Assembly: GCF_020423045.1 (NCBI RefSeq)
Contig: NZ_CP081943.1
Coordinates: 930,001-994,000 of the forward strand
Direction of reading: 5' to 3'
DNA: 64,000 bases
Source of the DNA: Pseudomonas sp. MM213
Lineage (GTDB): Bacteria > Pseudomonadota > Gammaproteobacteria > Pseudomonadales > Pseudomonadaceae
Part shown: piece by piece, positions 7,146 through 16,433 of the stretch
Layout of the letters: each line of letters begins with the position of its first letter
Position numbering within the stretch: the first letter of the stretch is position 1
The notes under the pieces: generated by a model
The model's input: only the letters and a program-made list of their open reading frames with translations
What the model was told of the DNA's origin: nothing
Databases searched by the model: none
Made by a program: the position numbers and the translations under genes

Positions 7146-8332
7146 CGGGCTCTGAGCGCGGCGAAGGCTGGGTCTACACGGGCGCTGCTTATCTTTATGT
7201 GGCGTGTTTTACGATGGTGGTGTTGGGTTGTGCTGCCGATTTGGAGAGGTATGAGTTTCACAGGTACATTCGGGCAATGGTTACTATCCCTGTTTTTCTA
7301 CTGTTTATTCCTCTGTCGTTATTTTTTTCAGGAGATATTTGGCTGTCAGGCAGGTTGGGGGTCAATACAGATTTTTACCCTTCTCGGGTAGCGGCCTGGT
7401 CGGTGAACCCTAACCAGCTTGCACTTTTTCTGCTCCCGCTTCCGTTTTGGTTGGCGGCTATTTCTCAAGCTCAGCACTGGTCAAAGGTGCGGATCGTAAA
7501 GATGTTCGTATTTCTCTGGTTTCTATTTTTTCTAGGTTTTTGTGTCAGAAGCGATGCACTGCTCCTGGCGTGGTGCATCGGGATTCCGGTGCTGACAGTG
7601 TTGGTCTCGTGTTGGTTGAAAAACATTAATTGGAGATTTTTCACCACCATGCTCATGGCGTTCTTGCTCGCGTTTGTTTTTTTCAAATGTTTTTTTGATG
7701 GAGTGGGTCAACCCTTTTTCGATACCGTACAGACACAAATTAAATCCCTGTCTTCCGATCCGGTTATAAGAGTTGATCAGGTCAAGAGCGGTGTGGTTGA
7801 GCAATCGATACAAACGGAAAACCACCTTGATAAAGCCGGTCATGAGTTTGATGGCAATGGCGTCAGTAGACAATATGCTGTAAGTCAAACAGATCCAGTA
7901 GCGCCTGCTTTCGGGCGATCTGATTCCGCATTTGGAGTAGGGTTGGACCCTAATAAAGTAGACGTGCGGAAAGCGTTGTGGGTACATGCATTGGATGTTT
8001 GGAAGTTGTCGCCAATATTTGGCCATGGGCCAGGGGCGTTTTCCTATCTGGATATATCTGGCCAAAAGCATGAGGCTCACAATCTATTACTGGATATGCT
8101 TACCCAAGTGGGCGTGGTAGGGGTAGCTCTATTCGGCGTAATGTTTTTATGGTTGGTTGCTGGTGCGGTTAAAGCAAGAGACCCATTTTCACTCGTGTTG
8201 CTCCTTGCATTAATAGTGTTTTCCGGAGCGCATTTCATACTTCGTCAGCCAGTCTTTATGATGTACCTCGTAATAACCGCTGTGGCGATAGAAAAACGGT
8301 TTTTTGTTCTGATGAATGCATCGCGTCAGTGA
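7130..8332 (+). CDS. O-antigen ligase (Wzy_C/WaaL-like) membrane protein, main part
   Basis: The 400 residues here form the bulk of a polytopic protein of the O-antigen ligase/polymerase superfamily, which transfers or polymerises lipid-linked glycans at the periplasmic face. Several transmembrane helices come first (to about residue 185), then a large polar periplasmic loop (about 200-300). Then comes the Wzy_C signature FGHGPGAFSYL followed by HEAHNLLLDMLTQVGVVGVALF and final helices. The nominal start is a TTG with no ribosome site, so the true N-terminus lies in the preceding frame. The gene is clearly more AT-rich than its neighbours (for example TTTTTTCAG, ATTTTTT runs), which suggests recent acquisition, and no other polysaccharide gene is nearby. 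Confidence 0.7.
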   Translation: MAGFITGSERGEGWVYTGAAYLYVACFTMVVLGCAADLERYEFHRYIRAMVTIPVFLLFIPLSLFFSGDIWLSGRLGVNTDFYPSRVAAWSVNPNQLALFLLPLPFWLAAISQAQHWSKVRIVKMFVFLWFLFFLGFCVRSDALLLAWCIGIPVLTVLVSCWLKNINWRFFTTMLMAFLLAFVFFKCFFDGVGQPFFDTVQTQIKSLSSDPVIRVDQVKSGVVEQSIQTENHLDKAGHEFDGNGVSRQYAVSQTDPVAPAFGRSDSAFGVGLDPNKVDVRKALWVHALDVWKLSPIFGHGPGAFSYLDISGQKHEAHNLLLDMLTQVGVVGVALFGVMFLWLVAGAVKARDPFSLVLLLALIVFSGAHFILRQPVFMMYLVITAVAIEKRFFVLMNASRQ

Positions 8333-8378
8333 AGTCTATATCGTTATGGTCGGGCTCGGTTCCAGCACTTCTTATCAA

Positions 8379-9275
8379 TTACTTGGCGAATTTTTTCGCC
8401 CCGGCAACACACAGGATCACGGCAAGGGTCACCGCCAGCATGCCGATGCTGACCTGCTCGTGAAGCAAGGTCGCCGCCAGCGCCAGGCCAAAAAACGGCT
8501 GCAGGAGCTGAAGCTGTCCGACCGCGGCAATCCCGCCCTGAGCCAGCCCGCGATACCAGAAAACAAAGCCGATCAGCATGCTGAACAGCGACACGTAACC
8601 CAGGCTGAACCAGGCCGGTGTGCTGATCCCGGAGAACGATGCGGGGGCGAGCCACCAGGTCAACAGTGCCATCACCGGCAGCGACAGCACCAGCGCCCAG
8701 CAAATCACCTGCCAGCCGCCCAGTGTTCTGGACAGTTTCGCCCCTTCGGCATAACCCAGACCGCACGCGAGGATGGCCAGCAGCATCAGGATGTCGCCTT
8801 CAGGTGAGGCGGTCAGGCCTTGGGAGGCGGCAAATCCCACCACCAGCAGGCTGCCCAGCACCGAGAAAAACCAGAATACCGGCCGCGGCCGCTCACCACC
8901 GCGGATCACGCCGAACACGGCGGTCGCGAGCGGCAGCAAGCCGACGAAGACGATGGAGTGCGCCGACGTCACGTATTGCAACGCCAGCGCCGTCAACAGT
9001 GGAAAGCCGACCACCACGCCCATGGCCACGATGAACAACGGCAGCAGTTGGCTCTTTGCAGGGCGCTTTTCCTTGAACAGCCACAGCATGCATAACGCCA
9101 GAACGCCGGCGATGGTTGCCCGGGCGACAGTCAGGAAAACCGGGTCGAACTCCAGCACTGCCACTCGCGTGGCCGGCAGCGAGCCGCTGAAGATCACTAC
9201 GCCGATCAACCCGTTGATCCACCCGCTGGTGGTCTTTTCCCGGGGCTCGATATGCAGGTTCGATACGCGTTCCAT
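8379..9275 (-). CDS. EamA/DMT-family transporter
   Basis: Inner-membrane drug/metabolite transporter of about 298 residues with ten hydrophobic segments in two EamA repeats (roughly 25-150 and 165-295). Members export amino acids, metabolites or toxic compounds. The first segment has WINGLIGVVIFSGSLPATRVAV and the second starts near DILMLLAILACGLGYAEGA. The ATG start is three codons after an in-frame GTG that would also be possible. It is transcribed divergently from the MocR-type regulator immediately upstream, a common pairing in which the regulator controls the exporter. Substrate unknown. Confidence 0.88.
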   Translation of the reverse strand: MERVSNLHIEPREKTTSGWINGLIGVVIFSGSLPATRVAVLEFDPVFLTVARATIAGVLALCMLWLFKEKRPAKSQLLPLFIVAMGVVVGFPLLTALALQYVTSAHSIVFVGLLPLATAVFGVIRGGERPRPVFWFFSVLGSLLVVGFAASQGLTASPEGDILMLLAILACGLGYAEGAKLSRTLGGWQVICWALVLSLPVMALLTWWLAPASFSGISTPAWFSLGYVSLFSMLIGFVFWYRGLAQGGIAAVGQLQLLQPFFGLALAATLLHEQVSIGMLAVTLAVILCVAGAKKFAK

Positions 9276-9337
9276 TGAGGTCACACTCGATGATTGTTTT
9301 CGCGGCGGGTTGCCTTGAGCGCATCGTATGGCTGACT

Positions 9338-10708
9338 ATGAAGACAATCAAAAAATTGTCATGGATACATCTCGAGATGCCACGCTCCCGATACAAGTCG
9401 CTGGTTGATTCCTTTGCCACTGATATCCGTTGCGGACGTTTGCCGCCGGGCACTCGCTTGCCCACGCACCGTCAGTTGGCCGAGTCAGAGGGGCTGGCCC
9501 TGGTCACGGCCAGCCGGGTGTATGCAGAGCTTGAGGCGATGGGGCTGGTGAGTGGAGAAACCGGGCGGGGCACGTTCGTTCGGGAGACGTCGCTGCCGCC
9601 TGGTCATGGCGTTGATCAACCCGAAGTGGCCGCGGGCGTGATGGACCTGAATTTCAACTACCCCTCATTGCCCGGCCAGGCCGATCTGTTGCGCAACGCC
9701 TTGCGTCAGCTCGCGTTGTCCGGCGATCTGGAATCCCATCTGCGCTACCAGCCGCATGGCGGGCGCCTGCATGAGCGCGCGTCGGTCGCCAGCCATTTGC
9801 GCATGCGAGGGCTGAGCGTAGAGGCCGGGCAGGTATTGATCGTCAGCGGTGCCCAGCATGGCTTGGCGGTGACGATGATGGCGCTGCTGAAACCGGGCGA
9901 TGTGATCGCGGCAGACGCGTTGACCTACTCGGGTTTCAAAGTGCTGGCGCAAGCGTTGCACCTGGAAATCGTGCCCATTCCCGTCACCGAGACCGGACCC
10001 GATCTCGATGCACTCGACACGCTCTGCCAGCGTCGTTCGGTGCGGGCCGTCTACACCATGCCGACCCTGCATAACCCTCTGGGCTGGGTGATGGACGCGG
10101 CGTGGCGGAACCAGCTCGTATCGATAGCGCGCGCCCACGACCTGTTGATCATCGAGGACGCCGCCTACGCGTTTCTCGCAACTGACCCGCCACTCCCAGT
10201 GGCCCAATTGGCGCCGGAAAGGACGGTCTACGTTTCAGGGTTTTCGAAGAACGTCGCCACCGGCTTGCGTGTCGGCTTCGTTGCTGCGCCGGCTGAAAAG
10301 GTCCCGGCACTGGAGCGCGTGATCCGGGCGACGACCTGGAATACGCCAGGTGTGATGACCGCGATTGCCTGCGCATGGCTCGACGATGGAACCGTCAGCA
10401 AACTCGAGGCGCAAAAGCGCGCGGACGCACAAGCCCGGCAAGCCCTGGCTGCGGAGCTTCTGAAAGGGCTGCCCTGCATCACTCATCCTTCTTCCTACTT
10501 TTTGTGGCTGCCTCTGGCGGAGGACGCCAGGGCGGACCAGATCGCCGTGGAGTTGATACAAGAGCAAGTGGCCGTTTCCACCGCCGAACCCTTTTCCGTC
10601 GCTGCCAACGTGCCCCATGCGATCCGATTGGCGCTGGGGTCGGTGGACATGGATTCTCTTCGGGCAGCGCTGATCAAGGTGAAGCGGGTGGTGGGCGCTT
10701 ATTCCTAG
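9338..10708 (+). CDS. MocR-type regulator (GntR + aminotransferase-like domain)
   Basis: Transcription factor of 456 residues joining an N-terminal GntR winged helix (about 15-85: RYKSLVDSFATDIRCGRLPPGTRLPT) to a class-I aminotransferase-like PLP domain. The PLP lysine lies in VSGFSKNVATGLRVGFV, and YTMPTLHNPLGW and IIEDAAYAFLA are the usual cofactor contacts. Such proteins sense amino-acid or PLP-related ligands and usually act on a divergent gene, here the EamA transporter. The chosen ATG leaves 62 bases between the two starts, enough for a shared control region. An in-frame ATG 13 codons later (MPRSRYK) is also possible. Confidence 0.9.
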   Translation: MKTIKKLSWIHLEMPRSRYKSLVDSFATDIRCGRLPPGTRLPTHRQLAESEGLALVTASRVYAELEAMGLVSGETGRGTFVRETSLPPGHGVDQPEVAAGVMDLNFNYPSLPGQADLLRNALRQLALSGDLESHLRYQPHGGRLHERASVASHLRMRGLSVEAGQVLIVSGAQHGLAVTMMALLKPGDVIAADALTYSGFKVLAQALHLEIVPIPVTETGPDLDALDTLCQRRSVRAVYTMPTLHNPLGWVMDAAWRNQLVSIARAHDLLIIEDAAYAFLATDPPLPVAQLAPERTVYVSGFSKNVATGLRVGFVAAPAEKVPALERVIRATTWNTPGVMTAIACAWLDDGTVSKLEAQKRADAQARQALAAELLKGLPCITHPSSYFLWLPLAEDARADQIAVELIQEQVAVSTAEPFSVAANVPHAIRLALGSVDMDSLRAALIKVKRVVGAYS

Positions 10709-10793
10709 AACGGTTGGGCAGTTTTCTTCAATACGCGGACCAGCCCGCGCCTTACCGTGAGGCCTGGTTCAACTGAATTGAAGAAGGTATGCA

Positions 10794-11381
10794 ATGAGTC
10801 TGATTATTTCGATGGCGGCGTTTGCCCTGGTGGCCTCGATTACGCCGGGGCCGGTAAACATCGTTGCGTTGAGTTCCGGCGCGCAGTTCGGTTTTCGCGC
10901 CAGTCAGCGCCACGTGGTCGGGGCAACGCTGGGTTTTGTGTTGCTGCTGGTGTTGATGGGGTTGGGGCTGCATGAAGTGTTGCAGGCATGGCCGGCGCTG
11001 ACGCGGGTGGTGCAACTGGCCGGCGTGGCGTTTCTGTTGTTCATGGCGTGGAAACTGGCGGCGGACAACGGGCAACTCGACGCGAAGGAGTCGGGGCGGG
11101 CGCCGTCGATGGTGTATGGCGCGGTCATGCAGTGGCTCAACCCGAAAGCCTGGCTGGCCTGCGTGGCCGGCATGGGCGCGTTTGTCGCCGATGGCGAGAC
11201 GCGGCTGGTCTGGCAGTTTGCCGCGGTGTATCTGGTGATCTGCTACCTGTCCGTCGGTTGCTGGGCGTACGCCGGGACTTTTCTGCGCGGCTATCTGAAC
11301 AACCCGGCGGGGATGCGTGTGTTCAACCGGATCATGGCGCTGTTGCTGGCGATGAGTGCGATTTACCTGTTGTTGCCCTGA
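10794..11381 (+). CDS. LysE/RhtB-family amino-acid exporter
   Basis: Inner-membrane translocator of 195 residues with about six hydrophobic helices. The N-terminal SLIISMAAFALVASITPGPVN carries the conserved SITPGP(V/N) motif of the LysE/RhtB superfamily, and AVMQWLNPKAWLACVAG matches the second conserved LNPKAW motif. Members export amino acids such as lysine, threonine, homoserine or leucine; the substrate here is open. AAGAAGG lies seven bases before the ATG. The convergent AraC-type gene ends only eight bases downstream. Confidence 0.92.
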   Translation: MSLIISMAAFALVASITPGPVNIVALSSGAQFGFRASQRHVVGATLGFVLLLVLMGLGLHEVLQAWPALTRVVQLAGVAFLLFMAWKLAADNGQLDAKESGRAPSMVYGAVMQWLNPKAWLACVAGMGAFVADGETRLVWQFAAVYLVICYLSVGCWAYAGTFLRGYLNNPAGMRVFNRIMALLLAMSAIYLLLP

Positions 11382-11389
11382 TCGATCAT

Positions 11390-12223
11390 TCAGCCGCGAT
11401 ACTGCCCCGGTGTCGCCGCCAGATGCTGTTTGAACGCCCGCTGAAAATGCGCCTGATCGGCAAACCCGGCTTCCAGCGCCACGTCGGCGATCAGCTTGCC
11501 GCTGCGCAGTCGATCCTGGGCAAACTGGATGCGTCGGTTGACCAGAAACGCGTGGGGCGTCATGCCGAAATGCTGTTTGAAGGCGCGGATAAGGTAGGAC
11601 GGCGACAGTTGCGCAGCGTCGCAAATGTCTTCGAGCTTGAGCATTTGCGTGCAGTTGTCGCGGATGTAGTCAGCCGCGCGCTCCAGTTTGAAATTGGGCT
11701 CGCGCAGCGGTTGATCGCCGGGGTTGAGGCGTTGCTGCGCGTCGGTAAAAAACTCGACCGCCGCGCTGTGTTTGCTCAGCACGTCCTGCTCGCTGTCGAC
11801 CAGTGTTTCGAACAACGCCTTCAGGCCGGCAAACAGGGTGGCGTCAGACGTATGGGTGATGGAAAACCGCCGAAATGCCAAGTCGCTGCTGAACCCTAGC
11901 TGATGCTGCAAGTCGGTGAGCCACGGCGTATCGACGTACAACATCAAGTACGACCACGGCTGGTCGTCGATTGGATTACAGGCGTGGACGTCGGCGGGAT
12001 TCATCAGTACGACGGTGCCGGCGCTGACCTCAAACTCCGATTGCTCATGGATATAGGTACTGCGCCCGGCGGTAATTGCACCGATGGAAAAGTGCTCATG
12101 GGCATGCCGGGTGTAACAGACCTCACGCCCATCGGCGATGGAGCGGGCTTCAATGAAGGGCAGGGCATCGTCGCGCCAGAAGCGGGGGGCCTTGTCAGCT
12201 TCTTTGCCAGCGGTGGGCTTCAT
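11390..12223 (-). CDS. AraC-family transcriptional regulator
   Basis: A 277-residue regulator with an N-terminal cupin ligand-binding domain (HAHEHFSIGAITAGRSTY, GTVVLMNPADVHACNP) and a C-terminal pair of helix-turn-helix motifs (about 180-277). The DNA-binding part includes LEDICDAAQLSPSYLIRAFKQHFGMTPHAFL and IADVALEAGFADQAHFQRAFKQ. AraC regulators of this cupin type often sit beside LysE exporters, which is the case here, so control of the exporter is likely though unproven. No effector can be inferred. Confidence 0.92.
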   Translation of the reverse strand: MKPTAGKEADKAPRFWRDDALPFIEARSIADGREVCYTRHAHEHFSIGAITAGRSTYIHEQSEFEVSAGTVVLMNPADVHACNPIDDQPWSYLMLYVDTPWLTDLQHQLGFSSDLAFRRFSITHTSDATLFAGLKALFETLVDSEQDVLSKHSAAVEFFTDAQQRLNPGDQPLREPNFKLERAADYIRDNCTQMLKLEDICDAAQLSPSYLIRAFKQHFGMTPHAFLVNRRIQFAQDRLRSGKLIADVALEAGFADQAHFQRAFKQHLAATPGQYRG

Positions 12224-12258
12224 CGTCGGTGTCCTCGGCAGGTCAGCACCGGAGTGTA

Positions 12259-12762
12259 TTAGCTCTCGCCGTCAAAGGCTCGTTGCAGTGCAGCGATATC
12301 GAGTTTTTTCATTTGCAGCATCGCCTCCATGGCGCGCTGTGATTTTGCCGTGTCGGGGTCTTTCATCATGTTCATCAGGGCGATTGGCACGATTTGCCAC
12401 GACAGGCCGAATTTGTCCTTGAGCCAGCCGCATTGCTGGGCCTGAGGGACGCCCCCCGCGCTCAGGGCGCCCCAGAAGTGATCGACTTCCTCCTGGGTCT
12501 GGCAATTGACCTGAAACGAGATTGCCTCGCTGAACTTGAACATTGGGCCACCGTTGAGGCCGGTGAAACTCTGTCCGTCGAGCTCGAAGCTGACCGTCAT
12601 GACCGAGCCTTCAGGGCGGCCATGCAAATCGAAACCGGCGTGGCCATAGTAGGTCGTGGCGGTGATTTTTGAATGATCGAACACCGAGCAGTAAAACTTC
12701 GCGGCGTCCTCCGCCTGATCGTCGAACCACAGGCAGGGCGTGAGCTTCTGAACGCGTTGCAT
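12259..12762 (-). CDS. VOC-family protein (PhnB/3-demethylubiquinone methyltransferase-like fold)
   Basis: A 167-residue vicinal-oxygen-chelate fold protein of the PhnB-like group. Recognisable parts are QKLTPCLWFDDQAEDAAKFYCSVF at the start, FELDGQSFTGLNGGPMFKFSEAISF in the middle and CGWLKDKFGLSWQIVP near the end, which is the usual PhnB-like pattern. These proteins are often misnamed ubiquinone methyltransferases; no methyltransferase motif is present and the activity is unknown. The start used has GAGAGG upstream; an ATG six codons earlier lacks one. Confidence 0.88.
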   Translation of the reverse strand: MQRVQKLTPCLWFDDQAEDAAKFYCSVFDHSKITATTYYGHAGFDLHGRPEGSVMTVSFELDGQSFTGLNGGPMFKFSEAISFQVNCQTQEEVDHFWGALSAGGVPQAQQCGWLKDKFGLSWQIVPIALMNMMKDPDTAKSQRAMEAMLQMKKLDIAALQRAFDGES

Positions 12763-12855
12763 GGCGGTAATCCTCTCCACGGTTCACTCGTGCTGAACTT
12801 TCAGCGTAGTCAGCCGGGAGGGGCCCGGAAGTACCGCAGATCGACAAGTTACCGA

Positions 12856-15342
12856 TCAGAAATCCCAGCGGGTGGTCAGTTGCACGTTGCGAGGCTCGCC
12901 GTAGAACCCGGTTCCAAAGTTACCGAGCCCGGTGTAATAGGTCTGGTCGAAGAGGTTCTTCACGTTCAGCGTGGTGCTCAGGTGATCGTTGAAGCGGTAA
13001 CGCGCCATGACGTCCACCAGGGCATAGCTTTGCTGGGTGATTGTCGAAGACTGGCCGAAGTTGACCGGGTCGTCGGGGTTGGGCTGGAACACATTGCCGA
13101 AGAATTCGCTCTGCCAGTTCACCCCGCCGCCGACGGTGAGTTTTTCCAGTGCCCCTGACAGCCGGTAGGTGCTGAACACCCGAACCACTTGTTCCGGCGC
13201 GGTGGTTTGCAGGATCGAGCCGTAGACGTAATCGCCCTTGGCATCGCGGGTGTGGTTGTAGCTGTAGCCGGCCGACAGATTCCAGCCTTCCATCACTTCA
13301 CCCGCCACTTCGACTTCAAAGCCTTTGGTCGTGGCGCCTTGCACCGGGCGGTACACCGACTCGGTGTCGACACCGCTGACGTACTCGGCAACGTTGTCTT
13401 GTTCGATGCGGAACACCGCGAAACTGGCGTTCAAGCGCCCGTCAAGGAATTCGGCCTTGAGCCCGGCCTCGTAGCTGTCGCCTTCCACCGGGTCGAGCAG
13501 TTTGCGCTCGGCATCCTTGCTCATTTGCGGCTGATAAATGCTGGTGTAGCTGGTGTACACCGACCAGGTATCGTCGAGGTCGTAGACCAGCCCGGCATAT
13601 GGGGTGACCACGCCGGTCTGGCGATAGCTGTCGTGCACATCCTTGGTGGTCGGGTCGCTGTAGTCCAGCTCATCGCTGGCAGTGAAGCGGCTGACCCGGG
13701 CGCCGAGGATCACCGCCAGGTCGTCGGTTGGCTTGAGCCGGGTGGCCAAGTAGGCACCGGTCTGGCGCTGGTCGATGTCGTTGTCGCCGACCCTGGCAAT
13801 GTCCGGTTTCGCGAACTCGCCGCGCCAGTCGAAGATGCTGCCGTCGAGGGGCGGATAGACCGAACCGTGCACCGGGATGTCCTGGCGCGTGTGCATCGAC
13901 ATGAAACCGGCGATCAACTCGTGCTCGCGACCCAGCAGGCTGAACGGGCCGGTGAAATTGACGTCGAGGTTGTCCTGCAACTGGTCGCCCTTGAACCGGC
14001 CCATGTACATGAACATGCCGTTGCCGGTGAGCGGGTCCGGATTGCCGCCGCTGGCCGAGGCGAGGAAGGTGTCGTGCTGGCGATGTTTGCGGTCGTAGCT
14101 GACCTTCAGCTTCCAGTCATTCGCCAGTTGCTGTTCCACCGAGGCGAAGATCGTCTGGTTGGTGAAATCGCGCCGGCTCCAGTCGGTAGCCGGGTTGAAC
14201 GAACGGGAAAAACGGGTGCGCGAACCGTCGCTGTTGTACATCGGGAAACCGGTCCAGCTGGCGCCACGGGAGCGGGTATTTTGCTGGTCGATACCGAAGG
14301 TCACGAGAGTGCCCGGCGTCAGGTCGGCTTCGAGGATGCCGTAGGCGATGTCGCGGGTGTTGCGGTAGGTGTCCAGGTACGCGCTGCGGTCTTGATACGC
14401 CCCGACGAAACGCCCGCGCACGTTGCCGCTCTCGGTCAGCGGGCCGGCAATGTCGCCGGTGCTGCGATAGTTGTCCCAGGAGCCGACAGCGCCGGTGATC
14501 GAGGCCTTGAATGCTTTGGTCGGGCGCTTGCGGATCAGGTTGACGGTGGCCGATGGGTCCCCCGAACCGGTCATCAGCCCGGTGGCGCCCTTGATGATCT
14601 CGACGCGGTCGAAGGTCGCCATGTCGGTGCTGGTGGTGCCGTAATCGTAGACGCCGTCGTAGTCGGTGTTGACGCCGTCGTACTGGAAGTTGGTGATCGG
14701 CAGGCCACGGCTGGAAAACTCCCAGCGCTCGCTGTCGTAGTTCTGCACACTGACGCCGGGCACACGGCGCAGGGCGTCGGCGATGCTGGTGGAGCCCTGG
14801 TCGTCCAATTGCTGGCGGGTGATGACCGACACCGACTGCGGGGTTTCACGCAAGGACAGCGACAGCCCGGTGGCTGAAGAGGTCGATCCGAGGGTGTAGG
14901 CGTGGCTGTCTTCAGTGATGGCGCCGAGCGCATGGCCGGAAACGTTGGTGGTGCCCAGTTCCAGCGGCCCATCCGCTGCGGGGGCAACCTGCAGGACATA
15001 GCCGTGGTCGCCCTGCGGCTGGGCTTGCAAGCCACTGCCTTGCAACAGTCGCTGCAAGCCCTGTTGCACGGTGAATTCGCCTTCAAGCCCCGGGCTGTAT
15101 TTATCACTCGCCAGATCGTTGCGGCCGGCGAGGAATATCCCCGCCTGTTCGGCGAAACGGTTGAGTGCGCTGACTAACGAGCCAGCAGCGACCGTGTAAT
15201 AACGCTTCTGGCGGGTGGACTGTTCACTGGTGCCGTCTGTTTCGGCGTGGGCGAGGGCCGATGCAAGACTCAGCAGCGCGACCGGAAGGGCCAGTGCCAA
15301 CGGACGCAAGGCAAAACGAGTGCGAGCGAAGGAGTCGCGCAA
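12856..15342 (-). CDS. TonB-dependent siderophore receptor with STN signalling domain
   Basis: Outer-membrane receptor of about 828 residues (FpvA/FoxA-like transducer class). A signal peptide (about 1-33, ending ALAHA) is followed by an N-terminal signalling (STN) domain (YYTVAAGSLVSALNRFAEQAG, LEGEFTVQQGLQRLLQGSG). Then come the plug (LRETPQSVSVITRQQLDDQ, DRVEIIKGATGLMTGSGDPSATVN) and a 22-strand barrel ending in NVQLTTRWDF with terminal Phe. The STN domain passes ligand occupancy to the adjacent FecR-like anti-sigma factor. Start is uncertain: a TTG after AGGGAACACC gives a classical signal peptide; a TTG 11 codons earlier is possible. The specific siderophore cannot be told. Confidence 0.93.
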   Translation of the reverse strand: MRDSFARTRFALRPLALALPVALLSLASALAHAETDGTSEQSTRQKRYYTVAAGSLVSALNRFAEQAGIFLAGRNDLASDKYSPGLEGEFTVQQGLQRLLQGSGLQAQPQGDHGYVLQVAPAADGPLELGTTNVSGHALGAITEDSHAYTLGSTSSATGLSLSLRETPQSVSVITRQQLDDQGSTSIADALRRVPGVSVQNYDSERWEFSSRGLPITNFQYDGVNTDYDGVYDYGTTSTDMATFDRVEIIKGATGLMTGSGDPSATVNLIRKRPTKAFKASITGAVGSWDNYRSTGDIAGPLTESGNVRGRFVGAYQDRSAYLDTYRNTRDIAYGILEADLTPGTLVTFGIDQQNTRSRGASWTGFPMYNSDGSRTRFSRSFNPATDWSRRDFTNQTIFASVEQQLANDWKLKVSYDRKHRQHDTFLASASGGNPDPLTGNGMFMYMGRFKGDQLQDNLDVNFTGPFSLLGREHELIAGFMSMHTRQDIPVHGSVYPPLDGSIFDWRGEFAKPDIARVGDNDIDQRQTGAYLATRLKPTDDLAVILGARVSRFTASDELDYSDPTTKDVHDSYRQTGVVTPYAGLVYDLDDTWSVYTSYTSIYQPQMSKDAERKLLDPVEGDSYEAGLKAEFLDGRLNASFAVFRIEQDNVAEYVSGVDTESVYRPVQGATTKGFEVEVAGEVMEGWNLSAGYSYNHTRDAKGDYVYGSILQTTAPEQVVRVFSTYRLSGALEKLTVGGGVNWQSEFFGNVFQPNPDDPVNFGQSSTITQQSYALVDVMARYRFNDHLSTTLNVKNLFDQTYYTGLGNFGTGFYGEPRNVQLTTRWDF

Positions 15343-15445
15343 AAGGGTGTTCCCTGGAATCAGATCGAGCGGCAATTGAAGTGCTTCACAGGGTTAACCG
15401 AACGAAAAACCAAAAAGGGAACTGTGGCGTTGAAATGTTTTTGGT

Positions 15446-16429
15446 TCACGCTTTTGGCGCGACGTTGACCCACCAGTCCATGGTTTTTTCGACGCGTATC
15501 GGTAGCGCCGCTTCCAGTAGGCGCAAGGCTTGATCGGTGTCCTTGAGCGGAAACGAGCCCATCACCGGCAAACCGGCGATGGCCGGGTCGCACGCCAGAT
15601 GCCCCGGTCGGTAGCGGCTCAATTCTTCGATCAACTGCCCCAGCGGCAGGTTGTCCGCCAGCAACAGACCACGGCGCCAGGCTTCGCGGCCCGCCGCTGC
15701 TTCGGTGGAAGGCGGCGTGTGGTTTTGCGTGAACGCCAATTGTCGTCCGGCCTCGACCACCTGCACCTGGCCCGCCGTGGTTCGAACTTCGACCGCGCCT
15801 TCATAGACGTTCAGCAATGTCCGCTGTTGTTCCTGGCGCACGCTGAAACGAGTGCCGAGCGCGCGCATCCGGCCTTCGGTGGTTTGCACCAGAAAGGCTC
15901 GGCTGCTGTCCTTGGCGGTATCAATCAACACTTCCCCGGCATTCAACAGCAGCAGACGTTGCGTGGTGTCGAAACGCACATTCAGCGCGCTGAGGGCGTT
16001 GAGCCAGATGCGGCTACCATCGCTCAGGAGGCTTTCCCGGGTTTCGCCGGTGCCCGTAGAAAGATCGGCGGTCCATCGGCCCAGAACGTCCGGCAGCGAA
16101 GATTCCCGCCAGGCGTTCCAGCCCAGTAGCCCGCCCGATGCGAGAATGAGCAGGCTCTTGACTGTCTGCCGGCGGCTGATCGGCGAGCGCGCGGTATTAC
16201 GCAGCACAAGACCGGCGGCCTGCGGGTGATCATCCTGTAACGCGGCAAAGCGCTGGCCAACACGCTCGACATAGCGCCAGGCCGCCTGATGATCGCCACT
16301 TTGCGCCAGCCAGGCTTGCCAGCGCTGACGTTCCTGATCGCCGACGTGCTGATCGTTGAGTTGCACATACCATTGCGCCGCTTGTTCGAGGCTGGCATGG
16401 CTGATCGAGTTGGAAGAGGCGGCGGGCAT
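15446..16429 (-). CDS. FecR-family anti-sigma / sigma-regulator
   Basis: A 327-residue inner-membrane sigma-factor regulator. The cytoplasmic N-terminus has the DUF4880-type helix AAQWYVQLNDQHVGDQERQRWQAWL; one membrane helix (SLLILASGGLLGWNA, about 92-108) leads to the periplasmic FecR domain (GETRESLLSDGSRIWLNALSALNVRF, ALGTRFSVRQEQQRTLLNVYEGAVEV). The C-terminal region contacts the STN domain of the receptor. It lies four bases after the sigma gene and upstream of the receptor gene, the classic order for cell-surface signalling. Confidence 0.93.
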   Translation of the reverse strand: MPAASSNSISHASLEQAAQWYVQLNDQHVGDQERQRWQAWLAQSGDHQAAWRYVERVGQRFAALQDDHPQAAGLVLRNTARSPISRRQTVKSLLILASGGLLGWNAWRESSLPDVLGRWTADLSTGTGETRESLLSDGSRIWLNALSALNVRFDTTQRLLLLNAGEVLIDTAKDSSRAFLVQTTEGRMRALGTRFSVRQEQQRTLLNVYEGAVEVRTTAGQVQVVEAGRQLAFTQNHTPPSTEAAAGREAWRRGLLLADNLPLGQLIEELSRYRPGHLACDPAIAGLPVMGSFPLKDTDQALRLLEAALPIRVEKTMDWWVNVAPKA

Positions 16430-16433
16430 GGCG

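Noticed and set aside
13189..14877. 562-codon open frame on the plus strand opposite the TonB receptor
   Set aside because: Its sequence is low-complexity Gly/Val/Ala/Arg, with no ribosome site or domain, while the minus strand carries a complete receptor.
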